Part shown: positions 40,571 to 49,288 of the stretch, piece by piece
Numbering within the stretch: the first letter of the stretch is position 1
How the letters are laid out: each line of letters begins with the position of its first letter
IMG/VR virus record: IMGVR_UViG_3300042344_000800
Location: 1 to 64,000 of that record
DNA length: 64,000 nt
Origin: a virus
Strand: one strand, 5' to 3'
Translations under genes and position numbers: made by a program
The notes under the pieces: model-generated
Databases searched by the model: none
What the model saw: the letters and a program-made list of their open reading frames with translations, nothing else
Told to the model about the DNA's origin: nothing

Positions 40571-40577
40571 TTGGGCG
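40571..40577 (-). promoter_or_regulatory. CGCCCAA motif of the zincin gene
   Basis: Minus-strand CTATACGCCCAATGTCC, 36 bases before the ATG. Confidence 0.55.
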
Positions 40578-40627
40578 TATAGATTTTTCTCAATACCCAC
40601 CCTGTTTAAGATTGATAAAATCCTATG

Positions 40628-40634
40628 CGCCCAA
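40628..40634 (+). promoter_or_regulatory. CGCCCAA motif of CDS 40666
   Basis: TATGCGCCCAAAGATT, 32 bases before the ATG; it faces away from the zincin motif, forming a divergent pair 50 bases apart. Confidence 0.55.
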
Positions 40635-40665
40635 AGATTAAGGTAGGGATTGCGGGAAAACCAGT

Positions 40666-41064
40666 ATGGAACCAATAAAAGTTAACATATTAATAAGACA
40701 AGGAGCCAGCTATAGGGGTAAATCTTTACTATTAGCGGGTAACTATAGTGACTGGGAGTTCGCTTGGCAAATTAAGAGAAAACATAAGGGAACTCTATTG
40801 GCAGAAGGAGACTTTGAAATAGTTAATGATGATTTCGTAATAGGGGATATTACCTATGAGAACCACACATTAATAACTCCAATTATGGTTTATCAGACCA
40901 CAACCTTATTACCGGCGGCAATGGGGAATATAGTTGGGAGGGATGCTTGGGTATATGACTGTGAAATGAAGTCCCCCGATGGGCTAATTGTACACAGATT
41001 TTTTGAAGGATTGGCTAATGTAAGCCCGGAAGTGACTACGGAGGTAATTCCCGATGGCAATTGA
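40666..41064 (+). CDS. Putative phage structural protein, 132 aa
   Basis: Unrecognised beta-rich protein (VNILIRQGASYRGKSLLLAG, WEFAWQIKRKHKG) with a regular strand pattern like small baseplate or tail proteins. It overlaps the next gene by 11 bases and has a late-type motif. Confidence 0.6.
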   Translation: MEPIKVNILIRQGASYRGKSLLLAGNYSDWEFAWQIKRKHKGTLLAEGDFEIVNDDFVIGDITYENHTLITPIMVYQTTTLLPAAMGNIVGRDAWVYDCEMKSPDGLIVHRFFEGLANVSPEVTTEVIPDGN

Positions 41065-41206
41065 ACTGAATGGAGAAATATTATTTTCTAATGAGACTAA
41101 CGGGGTGTATGTAGTTACCACCCCTGAGACTTTAGTTCAAACAATAACATCCACAAATAATGTCTTCTATGTGACAACAGTTTTTGTCGGGTTAAACCCA
41201 GTATAA
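41054..41206 (+). CDS. Small beta-rich protein, 50 aa
   Basis: MAIELNGEILFSNETNGVYV, then VTTPETLVQTITS. GGAGG lies 10 bases before the ATG, inside the upstream gene. The last codons overlap the degenerate opposite-strand promoter at 41200-41228, so the original C-terminus may have been cut off by rearrangement. Confidence 0.6.
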   Translation: MAIELNGEILFSNETNGVYVVTTPETLVQTITSTNNVFYVTTVFVGLNPV

Positions 41207-41228
41207 CAGAGAGTAGATTAGATGTCAC
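41200..41228 (-). promoter_or_regulatory. Degenerate early promoter, antisense to late genes
   Basis: Minus-strand GTGACA, 17 bases, TATACT, then GGGTTTAACCC (one-base insertion in the palindrome). Transcription would run antisense into 40666-41206. Confidence 0.5.
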
Positions 41229-42532
41229 GTTGACATGGTGAAGTTTGGTTCTAGTCCTGAGTCTTCTGTTTCTAGGACGGAGAAATTTACCACTTGACCA
41301 CCGCAGAATTTAGCGAACCCTTCTTTGACTGAGGAAGTGAGATTAGAGAAGTCAGCAGAAACACGGACGTAAGTGGCTTTTACTTTTTGCTCCATCTTGT
41401 TTAGGACTTGTCTCTGGATATTATAAAGATTCTGCCAAGCGGCTTTAAAAATATCCTTATCAGATTTGGGGGGTTTTCTAAGCTTTAAAGAGTAAGGAGC
41501 GTAGTTTAATGGGTCGTCAGAATAAACGAATTGGGAAACCCACTCGTAAAAAAGAACCTCACATTTGCCTTTGTTCCAAGCATTTATTTGCCTTCTACTG
41601 TAGGATTTTCCTACTTGCCATGGGAACATCTTTTCTAAAAGCATAGTAATGGAAAGGGGATTGTTATCAAGGTCTCTCCCCAATTGATTGCCCCAACAAC
41701 CCTCGTGTTCAATTGGTATGCCCATACTAGAGTAGGTTTTAACGGCTCCTACGTTATCATAGAAATTAACCCAAGCTCTAAAGATACCCTTCTTATCAAG
41801 TTCAGCCTTAAACGTATGGAGAGCCTCGGCAAGTTCACCACAGGGGCGGTTAAATTTATTTTCGCTGAACTCTAGAATGGAGAACATATAGTCAAGATAG
41901 GTGTTGGTGTGTTCACGCCAGTGAGCCATAGTCTGGTCAATATAGGCCTTTCTCCCATCTACATCTTCAGGGGGGATGCAAGAGTAAGCAAAAAAATCCT
42001 CATTACGGATTAAATCATCCGCACTACGAACCTCTTTAGGTCTAAGTCTAGGCTCTCCTTTCTCAACACTTCTAACTAAATCATGAAAAATTTCGTGGGT
42101 AAAATCCATTGCAATTTGTAATTGTAATAGGACAGCACTACCCGCCGCAACAGTCTGAGAGCCAGTTAGTTTTACGGCTTCTGTTTTCTTTTTGAAGGGA
42201 GTGTTAACCATAGTGGTTAATACGGAACCCATAGCGGCGTTGTAAGCGGCTTGTAGACCCTTATTGGAAGTAGCCTTAGTTTTCGGGGGGTTATAAACGG
42301 GTAAAAGTTTTTTTAGGAGTTTATAGATGTCCACGAAATGACGGCTGGTATAGCCAGTGGGTGTGACAACTTTCTCTACAAAAAGTTTAAATTCTTCGTG
42401 AACGGCGATAAAAGTGTCGGTATCCACAATTTCCGCCTCTAAAGCTTCGATAGAGACGTTATTAAAGTCTCTGAAGTCCATTTCGACTTCTACTGTGGAA
42501 GTTTTTAATATTTTGTTGGCTGTTCCTAACAT
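41225..42532 (-). CDS. Hypothetical protein, 435 aa
   Basis: Unrecognised, mostly helical. FTHEIFHDLVRSVE (about residue 144) has an H-E-x-x-H pattern, but the context lacks other zincin features. It has an early promoter and lies downstream of the SF3-like helicase, so a replication or host-takeover role is likely. I see no Walker or nuclease motif. Confidence 0.6.
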   Translation of the reverse strand: MLGTANKILKTSTVEVEMDFRDFNNVSIEALEAEIVDTDTFIAVHEEFKLFVEKVVTPTGYTSRHFVDIYKLLKKLLPVYNPPKTKATSNKGLQAAYNAAMGSVLTTMVNTPFKKKTEAVKLTGSQTVAAGSAVLLQLQIAMDFTHEIFHDLVRSVEKGEPRLRPKEVRSADDLIRNEDFFAYSCIPPEDVDGRKAYIDQTMAHWREHTNTYLDYMFSILEFSENKFNRPCGELAEALHTFKAELDKKGIFRAWVNFYDNVGAVKTYSSMGIPIEHEGCWGNQLGRDLDNNPLSITMLLEKMFPWQVGKSYSRRQINAWNKGKCEVLFYEWVSQFVYSDDPLNYAPYSLKLRKPPKSDKDIFKAAWQNLYNIQRQVLNKMEQKVKATYVRVSADFSNLTSSVKEGFAKFCGGQVVNFSVLETEDSGLEPNFTMST

Positions 42533-42559
42533 AGGTGTCTTTGGGGTAGCAATAACTAA

Positions 42560-42588
42560 AGTATAACAGAGGGTATGGCAGGTGTCAA
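42560..42588 (-). promoter_or_regulatory. Sigma70-type promoter
   Basis: Minus-strand TTGACA, 17 bases, TATACT, with the AT-rich upstream box. Confidence 0.8.
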
Positions 42589-42638
42589 GGGGGTTGAGAA
42601 AAATTTTTTAGGTTTTAGCCACCCCCGTAGGTCTAAAA

Positions 42639-44621
42639 CTAATCCACCATCAGTTTTAAAAACCCCTTAGCAAGGTTAGTTAGGACTTTGTGAAACCCTA
42701 GATATACGTCCTCATCGTCTAAGTCTTGGACATCTGAGATAATTTGGTTATATAGGGGGTCATAGCTTTTACTGCCTTCGTAGTAGCTCACGATTACGGA
42801 TAAGTCCCTACGAAGTTCGTAACCTCCAGTAGTGGTTAACCCCTTAAGCATATTTTCTATGATGTTAGCGGGGCTATTGTGTTGGGAAGCTAACTCCAAG
42901 CCTTTTAGTATTGCATTATTTAATCCTGTAGCGGACACGGATTCTACTATGGCGTAGGGATGACCTTTAGGTTTCCCCCTTTTCTCAAAATCAGACTTTA
43001 AATAGCGACATAAATCAATACCTTTATTTCCCATAAAGGCTCTTTGAGCTTCGAGAAAGAACACTGCGAGTTGGTCATCAAAGTTAGCACTAGACTCGTA
43101 GTATTCACCAATCCCACTCTTGGAGTCAATTCCCGAAAAAACCATACAGAATCTCCAGAAGTGAACCATATCCTTTGTAGCATTTTGAACTGTACGGATT
43201 CTCAGTTCTTTATGGAGGGCTACAATGGTTTCTTCCAGACGGTTAGGATTGGTTTGAGCCATAGTAGCCCCAGTCATCCTCAGCATCTGATTATAAGTTT
43301 CATCTGATAGCGAAGGAAATTTTTTGGGGTCACGGGGCAATACGGACTCAGTGTAACCTGCCACTTTGAGGAACTCTTCGGAGGACAAGTGGAGTAGCCA
43401 AAACCCCAAAACATCGGTAGTGGTATTAAGTTTTTTAGCCAGATAATTCCAATGATGCCAAGTTCGGAAATCAGGGCTACCAGAGGATAACCCAGTACCC
43501 ACCATTTTCTTTAATTCTGTCTCCTGGTAAATAGAGAGCATATTTACCCTGTCCTTAATACCGTCATCAGCATTATACAAGTCACGAGCATTCCACTCGT
43601 TAGAACAAGCAATTATGACAGTTCGAGACTTAACGTTTATTGCGTCAACTCCTTTATTTTCGGTGCGTAGTACACCGTTACTAACCAATTGCTTAGTCAG
43701 CCCGGAGTGTAACATTTTTTGTTGGGTGGATTTGGTGAGGTCATCCAGATAAGCCAGATGGGAGACAGCAATTTCCCCCCAACCAAATCTGCCAAAGTTA
43801 TCAGCCATGGTTTGGATGTCATAGCCGCAATTTTTCAGAGCGTCCATTACAAAGGTCATTAGAGCCGATTTACCCAAGCCTGGTTCACCCAAGACAATGC
43901 CCATAGAGCGAAACTTATGGTTAATGTCGATTCCCTCAACAGTTGTGGAATCACCACTTCCAACCACAATTCTCCCGACTAATAAGAGGAACATTTGACG
44001 TTCTGCTTCGGGAAAGATGGACAACAAATCTTGGGCTGTAACCTCCTGAATGCGGGGGTCAAACCAAGATTTCTGGGGAACTATATATTTCCCACCAGTA
44101 CCACCCCTTAAACTAATGCCAGAATTGTATCGTTTGGTTTGCTCACCAGCCAACATTAAAAGAGCAGTATTAAAAACTGGTCTACGATTGTCCCCATTGT
44201 GAAACACTAAAGGTTTCCAGTATTCCCAAACTTGCTTGCTACAATGGGACTTAATCATGTTTACTGCGTCCTCCAGGGTGTCCTGGTGTTCCATTGGCAC
44301 AATTTTCTTTTTCCAATGGAAATCCGAAGGTGGTTTGTAGCCATCCCCAGTGGGAGCTACCGTGTAGGGACAGTCAATATAAATTTTGTGTCCAGCTAAA
44401 TCACCCTTTGGATGGGGGATAAGCTCTAGCCCATGTTGAGCCAGAACTCGCATTCCCTCCCGATAACGGGTGAAATCCCCCATAAACTGACCCTCATCAT
44501 CAGAATCTCTAGGGGTTTTTTGTTCTTGCTGGTTCTCAAATCGGTTTTCATGGGGGTCACAACCCTCATGGTTGAATTTGTCCACGCTATTTTTTTCTCT
44601 TGGAGTTAACTTTCTCGTCAT
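42639..44621 (-). CDS. SF3/D5-like AAA+ helicase (probable replicative helicase-primase)
   Basis: 660 aa from the ATG after a TTG-started extension. Walker A GEPGLGKSAL (about 242-251), Walker B HLAYLDDL, sensor VIIACSNEWNAR and arginine finger region DRVNMLSIY follow the SF3 order. The N-terminal 230 residues may hold a degenerate primase; no catalytic primase motif is certain. It sits beside the endolysin and the 435-aa gene. It probably unwinds DNA for the Pol gamma-type polymerase. Confidence 0.75.
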   Translation of the reverse strand: MTRKLTPREKNSVDKFNHEGCDPHENRFENQQEQKTPRDSDDEGQFMGDFTRYREGMRVLAQHGLELIPHPKGDLAGHKIYIDCPYTVAPTGDGYKPPSDFHWKKKIVPMEHQDTLEDAVNMIKSHCSKQVWEYWKPLVFHNGDNRRPVFNTALLMLAGEQTKRYNSGISLRGGTGGKYIVPQKSWFDPRIQEVTAQDLLSIFPEAERQMFLLLVGRIVVGSGDSTTVEGIDINHKFRSMGIVLGEPGLGKSALMTFVMDALKNCGYDIQTMADNFGRFGWGEIAVSHLAYLDDLTKSTQQKMLHSGLTKQLVSNGVLRTENKGVDAINVKSRTVIIACSNEWNARDLYNADDGIKDRVNMLSIYQETELKKMVGTGLSSGSPDFRTWHHWNYLAKKLNTTTDVLGFWLLHLSSEEFLKVAGYTESVLPRDPKKFPSLSDETYNQMLRMTGATMAQTNPNRLEETIVALHKELRIRTVQNATKDMVHFWRFCMVFSGIDSKSGIGEYYESSANFDDQLAVFFLEAQRAFMGNKGIDLCRYLKSDFEKRGKPKGHPYAIVESVSATGLNNAILKGLELASQHNSPANIIENMLKGLTTTGGYELRRDLSVIVSYYEGSKSYDPLYNQIISDVQDLDDEDVYLGFHKVLTNLAKGFLKLMVD

Positions 44622-44716
44622 CACTGGCCGCAAATAATTTGTCCTTGTTGAACCCAGTTTGACAGACCTCCCCCAGAATTGTCAAGGGCTGATTTAAAGT
44701 GGTTTTACTTTAGTTT

Positions 44717-45559
44717 TCAAATGTTTTTCAAATGTTTTTCGTATGCAGTAAGGATACGCTCATCATAAGGTGGGCGATGTTGGTTGTAAGCCGGGCCATT
44801 ATAAGAACGAGCAAACCCTTTAAAATCTTTTCGTCTCAGGGAAACCACCAAAGCATTACGAACTAAAAACTGCCCTAAAGCTTTTAACTGGTCTTTAGGG
44901 CTGTGCATGGCTTGGAAAAATTCTTCAACTGTAGGGTAGCCAACCACTTCATAGTTGAATCCCATAATCTGGAAAGCCCCAAAGGATGCTGATTGTAATG
45001 CCGCTTCCCGGTCTAAAAGCATAGCCGCCTCTAAGCGTAGGTATTCCCCCTCAGAACTACGGGAGTTCAATAAGGGAGAGTATTTGCGAGTAGAGAGTTT
45101 AGGATGGGAAGAATCAAATTTACGGTTAGTCATACTAGAGAAAACGTGGGATTCAAATCTAACGACGGGTCTGCCATCATCCTGAAGTCCCCGACCAGAA
45201 GATTCAACTTCGGCAACTGCTTTCAATAAGGCGACCTCTAGATTAAGACTTTTAGCCAAGGCTTGGAAATCTGCCTCCGCCACTGGACTCAAATCATATT
45301 TAAGGGTATCCGCCGGTTTAGCAGTATCTGCCAACAGTTTTGTGATGAAACTCTTACCGATAACTTGTTTTTCAAAATTATTAAGTTTATATTTCTCAGA
45401 GGCTTGTTTAAGGGCTAGTTCTGTCCCTTCCCCCCAAATACCGTCAATTTCTAATTTATAAAAGCCTATTCTGGCTAGTTCTATCTGTAAGTCTTTTAAA
45501 GTCTCTGAATCAGCTTTTAGCTGGTCAAAGGTAACGGTTTTAGCAGGATTCAAGGTCAT
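44717..45559 (-). CDS. Endolysin: N-acetylmuramidase with peptidoglycan-binding domain
   Basis: 280 aa. Residues about 15-75 form a peptidoglycan-binding type 1 domain (LQIELARIGFYKLEIDGIWG). Residues about 95-280 match the DUF3380 N-acetylmuramidase: AVAEVESSGRGLQDDGRPVV with the catalytic glutamate, RFESHVF, ASFGAFQIMGFNYE, and FARSYNGPAYNQ. It cuts the glycan backbone for lysis. Its leader holds a CGCCCAA motif then a hairpin with U-run just before the ATG. Confidence 0.92.
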   Translation of the reverse strand: MTLNPAKTVTFDQLKADSETLKDLQIELARIGFYKLEIDGIWGEGTELALKQASEKYKLNNFEKQVIGKSFITKLLADTAKPADTLKYDLSPVAEADFQALAKSLNLEVALLKAVAEVESSGRGLQDDGRPVVRFESHVFSSMTNRKFDSSHPKLSTRKYSPLLNSRSSEGEYLRLEAAMLLDREAALQSASFGAFQIMGFNYEVVGYPTVEEFFQAMHSPKDQLKALGQFLVRNALVVSLRRKDFKGFARSYNGPAYNQHRPPYDERILTAYEKHLKNI

Positions 45560-45567
45560 AAAAAATC

Positions 45568-45602
45568 AAGTCCAGATTAAACAAGGGTCTAAATCTGGAC
45601 TT
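45568..45602 (-). promoter_or_regulatory. Hairpin and U-run in endolysin leader
   Basis: AAGTCCAGATT/AATCTGGACTT, then GATTTTTT directly before the ATG on the minus strand: terminator-like, a possible attenuator. Confidence 0.6.
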
Positions 45603-45607
45603 GGGCG
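45601..45607 (-). promoter_or_regulatory. CGCCCAA motif of endolysin
   Basis: Minus-strand CTTAACGCCCAAGTCCA, 42 bases before the ATG. Confidence 0.55.
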
Positions 45608-45623
45608 TTAAGTGGTTAGAGTT

Positions 45624-45899
45624 CTAGCCTAAAGTTTGGAAAACTACATAAAGTTGACGTAACAATTCAGAATATACATCAACCTCCTCAGAATCTAGCT
45701 TATGATTACGGAGTACGGTGGTTAATGAGTCAATAGTGTTTTGAACATTATCACAAAGCAGACCTGTATTTAGGTCAAACTCGGTAGGAAACTTACACTC
45801 GAAGTCAGATTCTTCGTCATCCTTAAAATCACATCCCAAATCATCGCACTCACAGTCACCGCAATCGGTGGGAAGGAGTTCATTCATTTCTGATACCAT
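45624..45899 (-). CDS. Acidic cysteine-rich protein, 91 aa
   Basis: MVSEMNELLPTDCGDCECDD with further cysteines (LGCDF, FECKF) gives six Cys among Asp/Glu in the first 35 residues, a possible metal site. The helical C-terminus could dimerise. The acidic character suggests a DNA mimic or inhibitor, but this is speculative. ATG chosen over an upstream TTG. It carries both an early promoter (45963-45991) and a CGCCCAA motif. Confidence 0.55.
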   Translation of the reverse strand: MVSEMNELLPTDCGDCECDDLGCDFKDDEESDFECKFPTEFDLNTGLLCDNVQNTIDSLTTVLRNHKLDSEEVDVYSELLRQLYVVFQTLG

Positions 45900-45946
45900 A
45901 ATGTTCCCCAAGGGTAAAGTGTTTGTTTTAACGGGTCAACTTTGTG

Positions 45947-45953
45947 TTGGGCG
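45947..45953 (-). promoter_or_regulatory. CGCCCAA motif upstream of CDS 45624-45899
   Basis: Minus-strand GTAACCGCCCAACACAA, 48 bases before the ATG and just after the early promoter. Confidence 0.45.
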
Positions 45954-45962
45954 GTTACTCCC

Positions 45963-45991
45963 TGTATGACAGAGAGTAGATTAGATGTCAA
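45963..45991 (-). promoter_or_regulatory. Sigma70-type promoter
   Basis: Minus-strand TTGACA, 17 bases, CATACA. Confidence 0.65.
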
Positions 45992-46254
45992 GGGGTTACT
46001 TTAGCCAAAGCCAAGTAAGGGGCTAATGCTTTCAAAGGTAGAGTGACTCTTAAAGCTACCAAAGCATGAAATCGTAAGTCCTCTTTTTTGATACCCTCAG
46101 CAAGTTCTATGGCTTCGGGTATTAGTTCTGGGGGTAAATTAGGGGCTAACGCCACTAACCCTTGGGAACGTTCGGCTTCCGTGTCGAAACTCTTTACAAT
46201 TTCTAAAGCTTTCCGCATCAAATTCTCAGACATTTTAGACTCCAGTATTTCCAT
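45988..46254 (-). CDS. HEAT-like repeat fragment protein, 88 aa
   Basis: Two and a half repeats of about 30 residues with the pattern ALEIVKSFDTEAERSQGLVA, LAPNLPPELIPEAIELAEGI. These repeats are typical of large cyanobacterial proteins, such as NACHT-linked ones. Probably a fragment acquired from a host; it could act as a decoy for such a protein. ATG at codon 1 or 8. Confidence 0.55.
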   Translation of the reverse strand: MEILESKMSENLMRKALEIVKSFDTEAERSQGLVALAPNLPPELIPEAIELAEGIKKEDLRFHALVALRVTLPLKALAPYLALAKVTP

Positions 46255-46266
46255 TAAAGAGATGGT

Positions 46267-46290
46267 GAAGGGGGCTTTGTACCCCCCCTT
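46267..46290. terminator. Hairpin after CDS 46309-47223
   Basis: GAAGGGGG/CCCCCTTC stem, no clear U-tract. Confidence 0.5.
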
Positions 46291-46308
46291 CGGATTAGGT
46301 AAAAATGC

Positions 46309-47223
46309 CTACCAATCTAGGTCGATGTCTCCACGGCTGGGGAAATTCTCAGAGGGTACGACTAGAGACGCATTAACCTTAGTATTTCCATTTGCCATTT
46401 TTGTTTTGTTTACTACTCGGAGTAAGCAGGTTTTAGTAGGGGTGATTACCGGGCCAGCCTCAAGAGTACGGACAATGGCTTTGTTGGACATAATCTTCAT
46501 ACCATCTTCAGTGGTGAGGATGAAAAATCCACCATTGTCACTTTCTTTAAATTCATACCCTACGATAGTGTATTCTGTACCGTCTTCCAAATCACGGAGG
46601 GGTGTAGCAGAACTACCACCAGTCGGGGGTTCAGCCAAATAAGTAAAGAAAGTACCTTTTGTGAATGCCCGACGCATTTTTATGGAATCGTTTTTACGTT
46701 TTTCCATGTCCGCTTCAGCAAAACGTGCGGCCAAGTCGAAGGTCAAACCATCGGGGAACTCATCGCTTTCGGGAAGGACAATGGTGATGCCACTGTCGGA
46801 AGGCATGGATGCGATGCCTTCGATATTGGCGAAAGCCATGTAGGGTACGAACAAGGTTTGACTGAAACGAACTCCTAGGTTGTAACCAGTTTCACCGTTT
46901 TCAGCAGGTTCGTCTTCAAACAAGCTGGGGTTTGCTTTTGCGTATGCCGAACTCTGTAATAATGTGTTAGAAACTTTATAAAGGGTGGGGCTATAGAGTG
47001 CTTTGAACACCCCATTTTCCGCTTTTACTGTCAGAATGGAGCCATCTGGGTCGAACTTTTCACCAACTTGGTTTAAAATGTAACTGAGTTGGGTGGTTAA
47101 GGTACGTCCAATCTTAGAGTTTGGAACATTGGTATAAACCTTGTCCCAAAACTTACCAGAGTATAAGGAAATTACTTCATTAAAGGAAACTACGGAGGGT
47201 ACTTGTGCAGTTGAGGTTGTCAT
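46309..47223 (-). CDS. Possible single-stranded DNA-binding protein, 304 aa
   Basis: Not recognised by sequence, but it has a mixed fold with an acidic C-terminal tail ending in aromatic (RGDIDLDW), like the protein-interaction tails of SSBs. It lies among replication genes and has a double early promoter, which suggests an abundant early protein. The beta-rich middle (DGTEYTIVGYEFKESDNGGF) could be an OB-like fold. Function is inference. Confidence 0.55.
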   Translation of the reverse strand: MTTSTAQVPSVVSFNEVISLYSGKFWDKVYTNVPNSKIGRTLTTQLSYILNQVGEKFDPDGSILTVKAENGVFKALYSPTLYKVSNTLLQSSAYAKANPSLFEDEPAENGETGYNLGVRFSQTLFVPYMAFANIEGIASMPSDSGITIVLPESDEFPDGLTFDLAARFAEADMEKRKNDSIKMRRAFTKGTFFTYLAEPPTGGSSATPLRDLEDGTEYTIVGYEFKESDNGGFFILTTEDGMKIMSNKAIVRTLEAGPVITPTKTCLLRVVNKTKMANGNTKVNASLVVPSENFPSRGDIDLDW

Positions 47224-47259
47224 AAATTTGTTGGGTTTTGTTTAGATTTGGTTTTTGTC

Positions 47260-47299
47260 GGGTTAACCCCAGTATAACAGAAGGTATATTAGGTGTCAA
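47260..47299 (-). promoter_or_regulatory. Sigma70 promoter with GGGTTAACCC operator
   Basis: TTGACA (47294-47299), 17 bases, TATACT (47271-47276), palindrome 47260-47269; drives 46309-47223. Confidence 0.85.
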
Positions 47300-47334
47300 G
47301 GGGTTTGAGAAAATTCTTTTTGGGCTTTTCTCTG

Positions 47335-47455
47335 CCGCTTTACCCTAGTTAAAGGGGGTTTTAACCCTGATTGATTAAGCTTGGTTATCACTTAACCAGT
47401 TTTTGCTGGGTTAATAACCCCAGTATAACAGAGAGTAGATTAGATGTCAAGGGGT
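47335..47455 (-). repeat. Third copy of the polymerase leader, with a second promoter
   Basis: Matches 17970-18087 and 33430-33547. The promoter is TTGACA (47445-47450), 17 bases, TATACT (47422-47427); its operator has a TA insertion (GGGTTAATAACCC). Confidence 0.8.
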
Positions 47456-47654
47456 TTAGGTTATTTCTTTTTTCCTGTTTTTTCTGTTCAATCCAATCCT
47501 GGAGTACCGTCCTCCAATCTAGATGGACTACTTCATCAGAGCCATCGAAGATTACCTTGAGTATGGTGTACTCACCACTTTCCAGACCTTGTTGCTCAAC
47601 CTCTGTCAAAACTGGGGTTTGATATGTTTCGCACGGTGTAATTATAATGTACAT
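47388..47654 (-). CDS. Hypothetical protein, 88 aa
   Basis: MYIIITPCETYQTPVLTEVE, then a hydrophobic/charged middle. The last ~25 codons read through the promoter copy (NPLTSNLLSVILG), so the native C-terminus was probably replaced by the inserted leader. Function unknown. Confidence 0.55.
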   Translation of the reverse strand: MYIIITPCETYQTPVLTEVEQQGLESGEYTILKVIFDGSDEVVHLDWRTVLQDWIEQKKQEKRNNLNPLTSNLLSVILGLLTQQKLVK

Positions 47655-47668
47655 GGTTGAATCCTGAA

Positions 47669-47707
47669 GGTTAACCCCAGTATAACAGTTTGAGCGAAGT
47701 TTGTCAA
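47669..47707 (-). promoter_or_regulatory. Sigma70 promoter with GGTTAACC dyad
   Basis: TTGACA (47702-47707), 17 bases, TATACT (47679-47684), then GGGGTTAACC. The -35 box overlaps the stop of the exonuclease gene. Confidence 0.8.
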
Positions 47708-48609
47708 GTCAACTCAGGACTTAGGAAGTCATAGTACCCATGTACTGTTACTCTTTGACCAGATTCAACAAACCAGTCGTGGGCTTTCTTCAGGTGCTTA
47801 AAACTAGAATTGGGTTCACCAGAGTTAACCACTTGACGTACCTGTAGTGCGTAGTTAGCTCTTTGTAAAATATCAAATTCAGGGGGAGGGTTGAGTAGAT
47901 TAATCACTTCGATAGGACTACCTTTGATGAGATTATCACTCTTATCGCCTTTTTCAACTTTTATATCCCAAATTTGGGGGGGAGAGTCAATTTTACGTTT
48001 TTCCCGTTTTAAGGTGTGAGCAAATACACCCGCCTCATCACGGAACCGAGGAGTCCATTGCGCCATACTGACCCAGAGAGAGGTGGGTTCCACAAAGGGT
48101 TCCAATAGGGCTTGGTCTAAGGTCATACTGTTGAGGACACCATTGTTAACCAAACCCATCCAGTCAGAGTCTATCGTGTGGAGAAAAACCAGTCTATTAC
48201 TTTTGCTTCTTACAATGGCAGAGGCTATATCATCTGCCTCAAATTGGGGGAATCTTAAATAGTGAATAGGGCTGTTAGGGGCAGTTACATAATCTAACCC
48301 AGCTTGGTTGACCTCATACCATTCATCGGTTTTAGAGGGTCTACCACCTTTATACTCTGGGAATCCTCTCTCTCTAAGGTAGGCTTCTCTCCAGTAAGGG
48401 CTACTATCATCTACTACCACCACTGTATGGGGGAAATAAGGAAGACCAGTAAACCCCCGATTCAATGTAATAGCCCATGTAGCCTTTAACCAAGTTGAGG
48501 CAGTAGCGGCAGGAAGATTGGCTTTAATAAACTGGTACTGATGGTAAATCTGGTACACTGCTACCCTAAAGTCGTTAACAATAATAGGGGCGTTGGTAAA
48601 TTCAGACAT
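47704..48609 (-). CDS. 5'-3' exonuclease of the FEN/T5 D15 type
   Basis: 301 aa. Acidic clusters of the PIN/FEN fold are visible: ND-F-R at the start, VVVVDDSSPYWR (about 63-74), FEADDIASAI (about 122-131), TIDSDW (about 146), and the helix-3-turn-helix with KGDKSDNLIKG (about 221-231). It would remove RNA primers and flaps in replication with the Pol gamma-type enzyme, which lacks a 5'-3' nuclease. Confidence 0.87.
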   Translation of the reverse strand: MSEFTNAPIIVNDFRVAVYQIYHQYQFIKANLPAATASTWLKATWAITLNRGFTGLPYFPHTVVVVDDSSPYWREAYLRERGFPEYKGGRPSKTDEWYEVNQAGLDYVTAPNSPIHYLRFPQFEADDIASAIVRSKSNRLVFLHTIDSDWMGLVNNGVLNSMTLDQALLEPFVEPTSLWVSMAQWTPRFRDEAGVFAHTLKREKRKIDSPPQIWDIKVEKGDKSDNLIKGSPIEVINLLNPPPEFDILQRANYALQVRQVVNSGEPNSSFKHLKKAHDWFVESGQRVTVHGYYDFLSPELT

Positions 48610-48716
48610 AGTTTTTAGTCCTTATAGGTCTCACATATAATATGCCTGCAATCCCGACTTTAGGTACAAATAAAAAATCAACCACTGGGTTTTACGATTA
48701 AATTCTCGTTAACTTC

Positions 48717-49280
48717 ATGAAACTTAATCTTCATAATCTCGCAGTCTATCCAGACAAATACGCCCAATTTGAGAGTGTAGTCACACAAATAAAAAAGTTT
48801 ATGACCCTTATTGACGAAAAGATTATCCCCCAGTTCTTAGATGACACTGAGCCTTTGGGTGAAGTAACTGTAAATGGTAAGACCTATCAGGTAACTAGCC
48901 CAGAGAATCTTTTAGAAGAACAGTATATTGCCTATTTTGCTGGACGGAGCGAGGCTATGGATGCCTACATTAATATTTTTGGACAAGAAGATGAAAATGG
49001 TACTGTGGTGCTAGTACAGACCAAAGATGCCAAAGATGCTGTACGGAAAGCTAAATTGGAAGCCCAGATGTTAGCCCCCGCTCGAAAAATGATTGAGGCA
49101 CTGCTTGGCCAACCAGTAGGAACCTTTAAAAGATTACGCTCTAAAACCATCATGGGTATTTATAACCATTTACAAACACTACTGGATGAAATTGGGCAAA
49201 CACCAGAACAGGATGGTGTTACCCCCGTTCAACAGGAGGAATTAGATGTCCCTTTGGATTCCAAAATCGAGCAAGAGTAA
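48717..49280 (+). CDS. Hypothetical protein, 187 aa
   Basis: Unrecognised helical protein (QFESVVTQIKKFMTLIDEKI) with an acidic Pro-rich C-terminus. It opens a plus-strand operon that runs to PhoH. There is no clear promoter or ribosome site near the ATG. A CGCCCAA sequence lies inside the coding region at 48757. By position it may be a scaffold or terminase partner. Confidence 0.6.
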   Translation: MKLNLHNLAVYPDKYAQFESVVTQIKKFMTLIDEKIIPQFLDDTEPLGEVTVNGKTYQVTSPENLLEEQYIAYFAGRSEAMDAYINIFGQEDENGTVVLVQTKDAKDAVRKAKLEAQMLAPARKMIEALLGQPVGTFKRLRSKTIMGIYNHLQTLLDEIGQTPEQDGVTPVQQEELDVPLDSKIEQE

Positions 49281-49288
49281 ATCTCTAT

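Noticed and set aside
48757-48763. CGCCCAA inside CDS 48717-49280 as a promoter
   Set aside because: Inside the coding region with no start codon at the usual distance; counted as chance.
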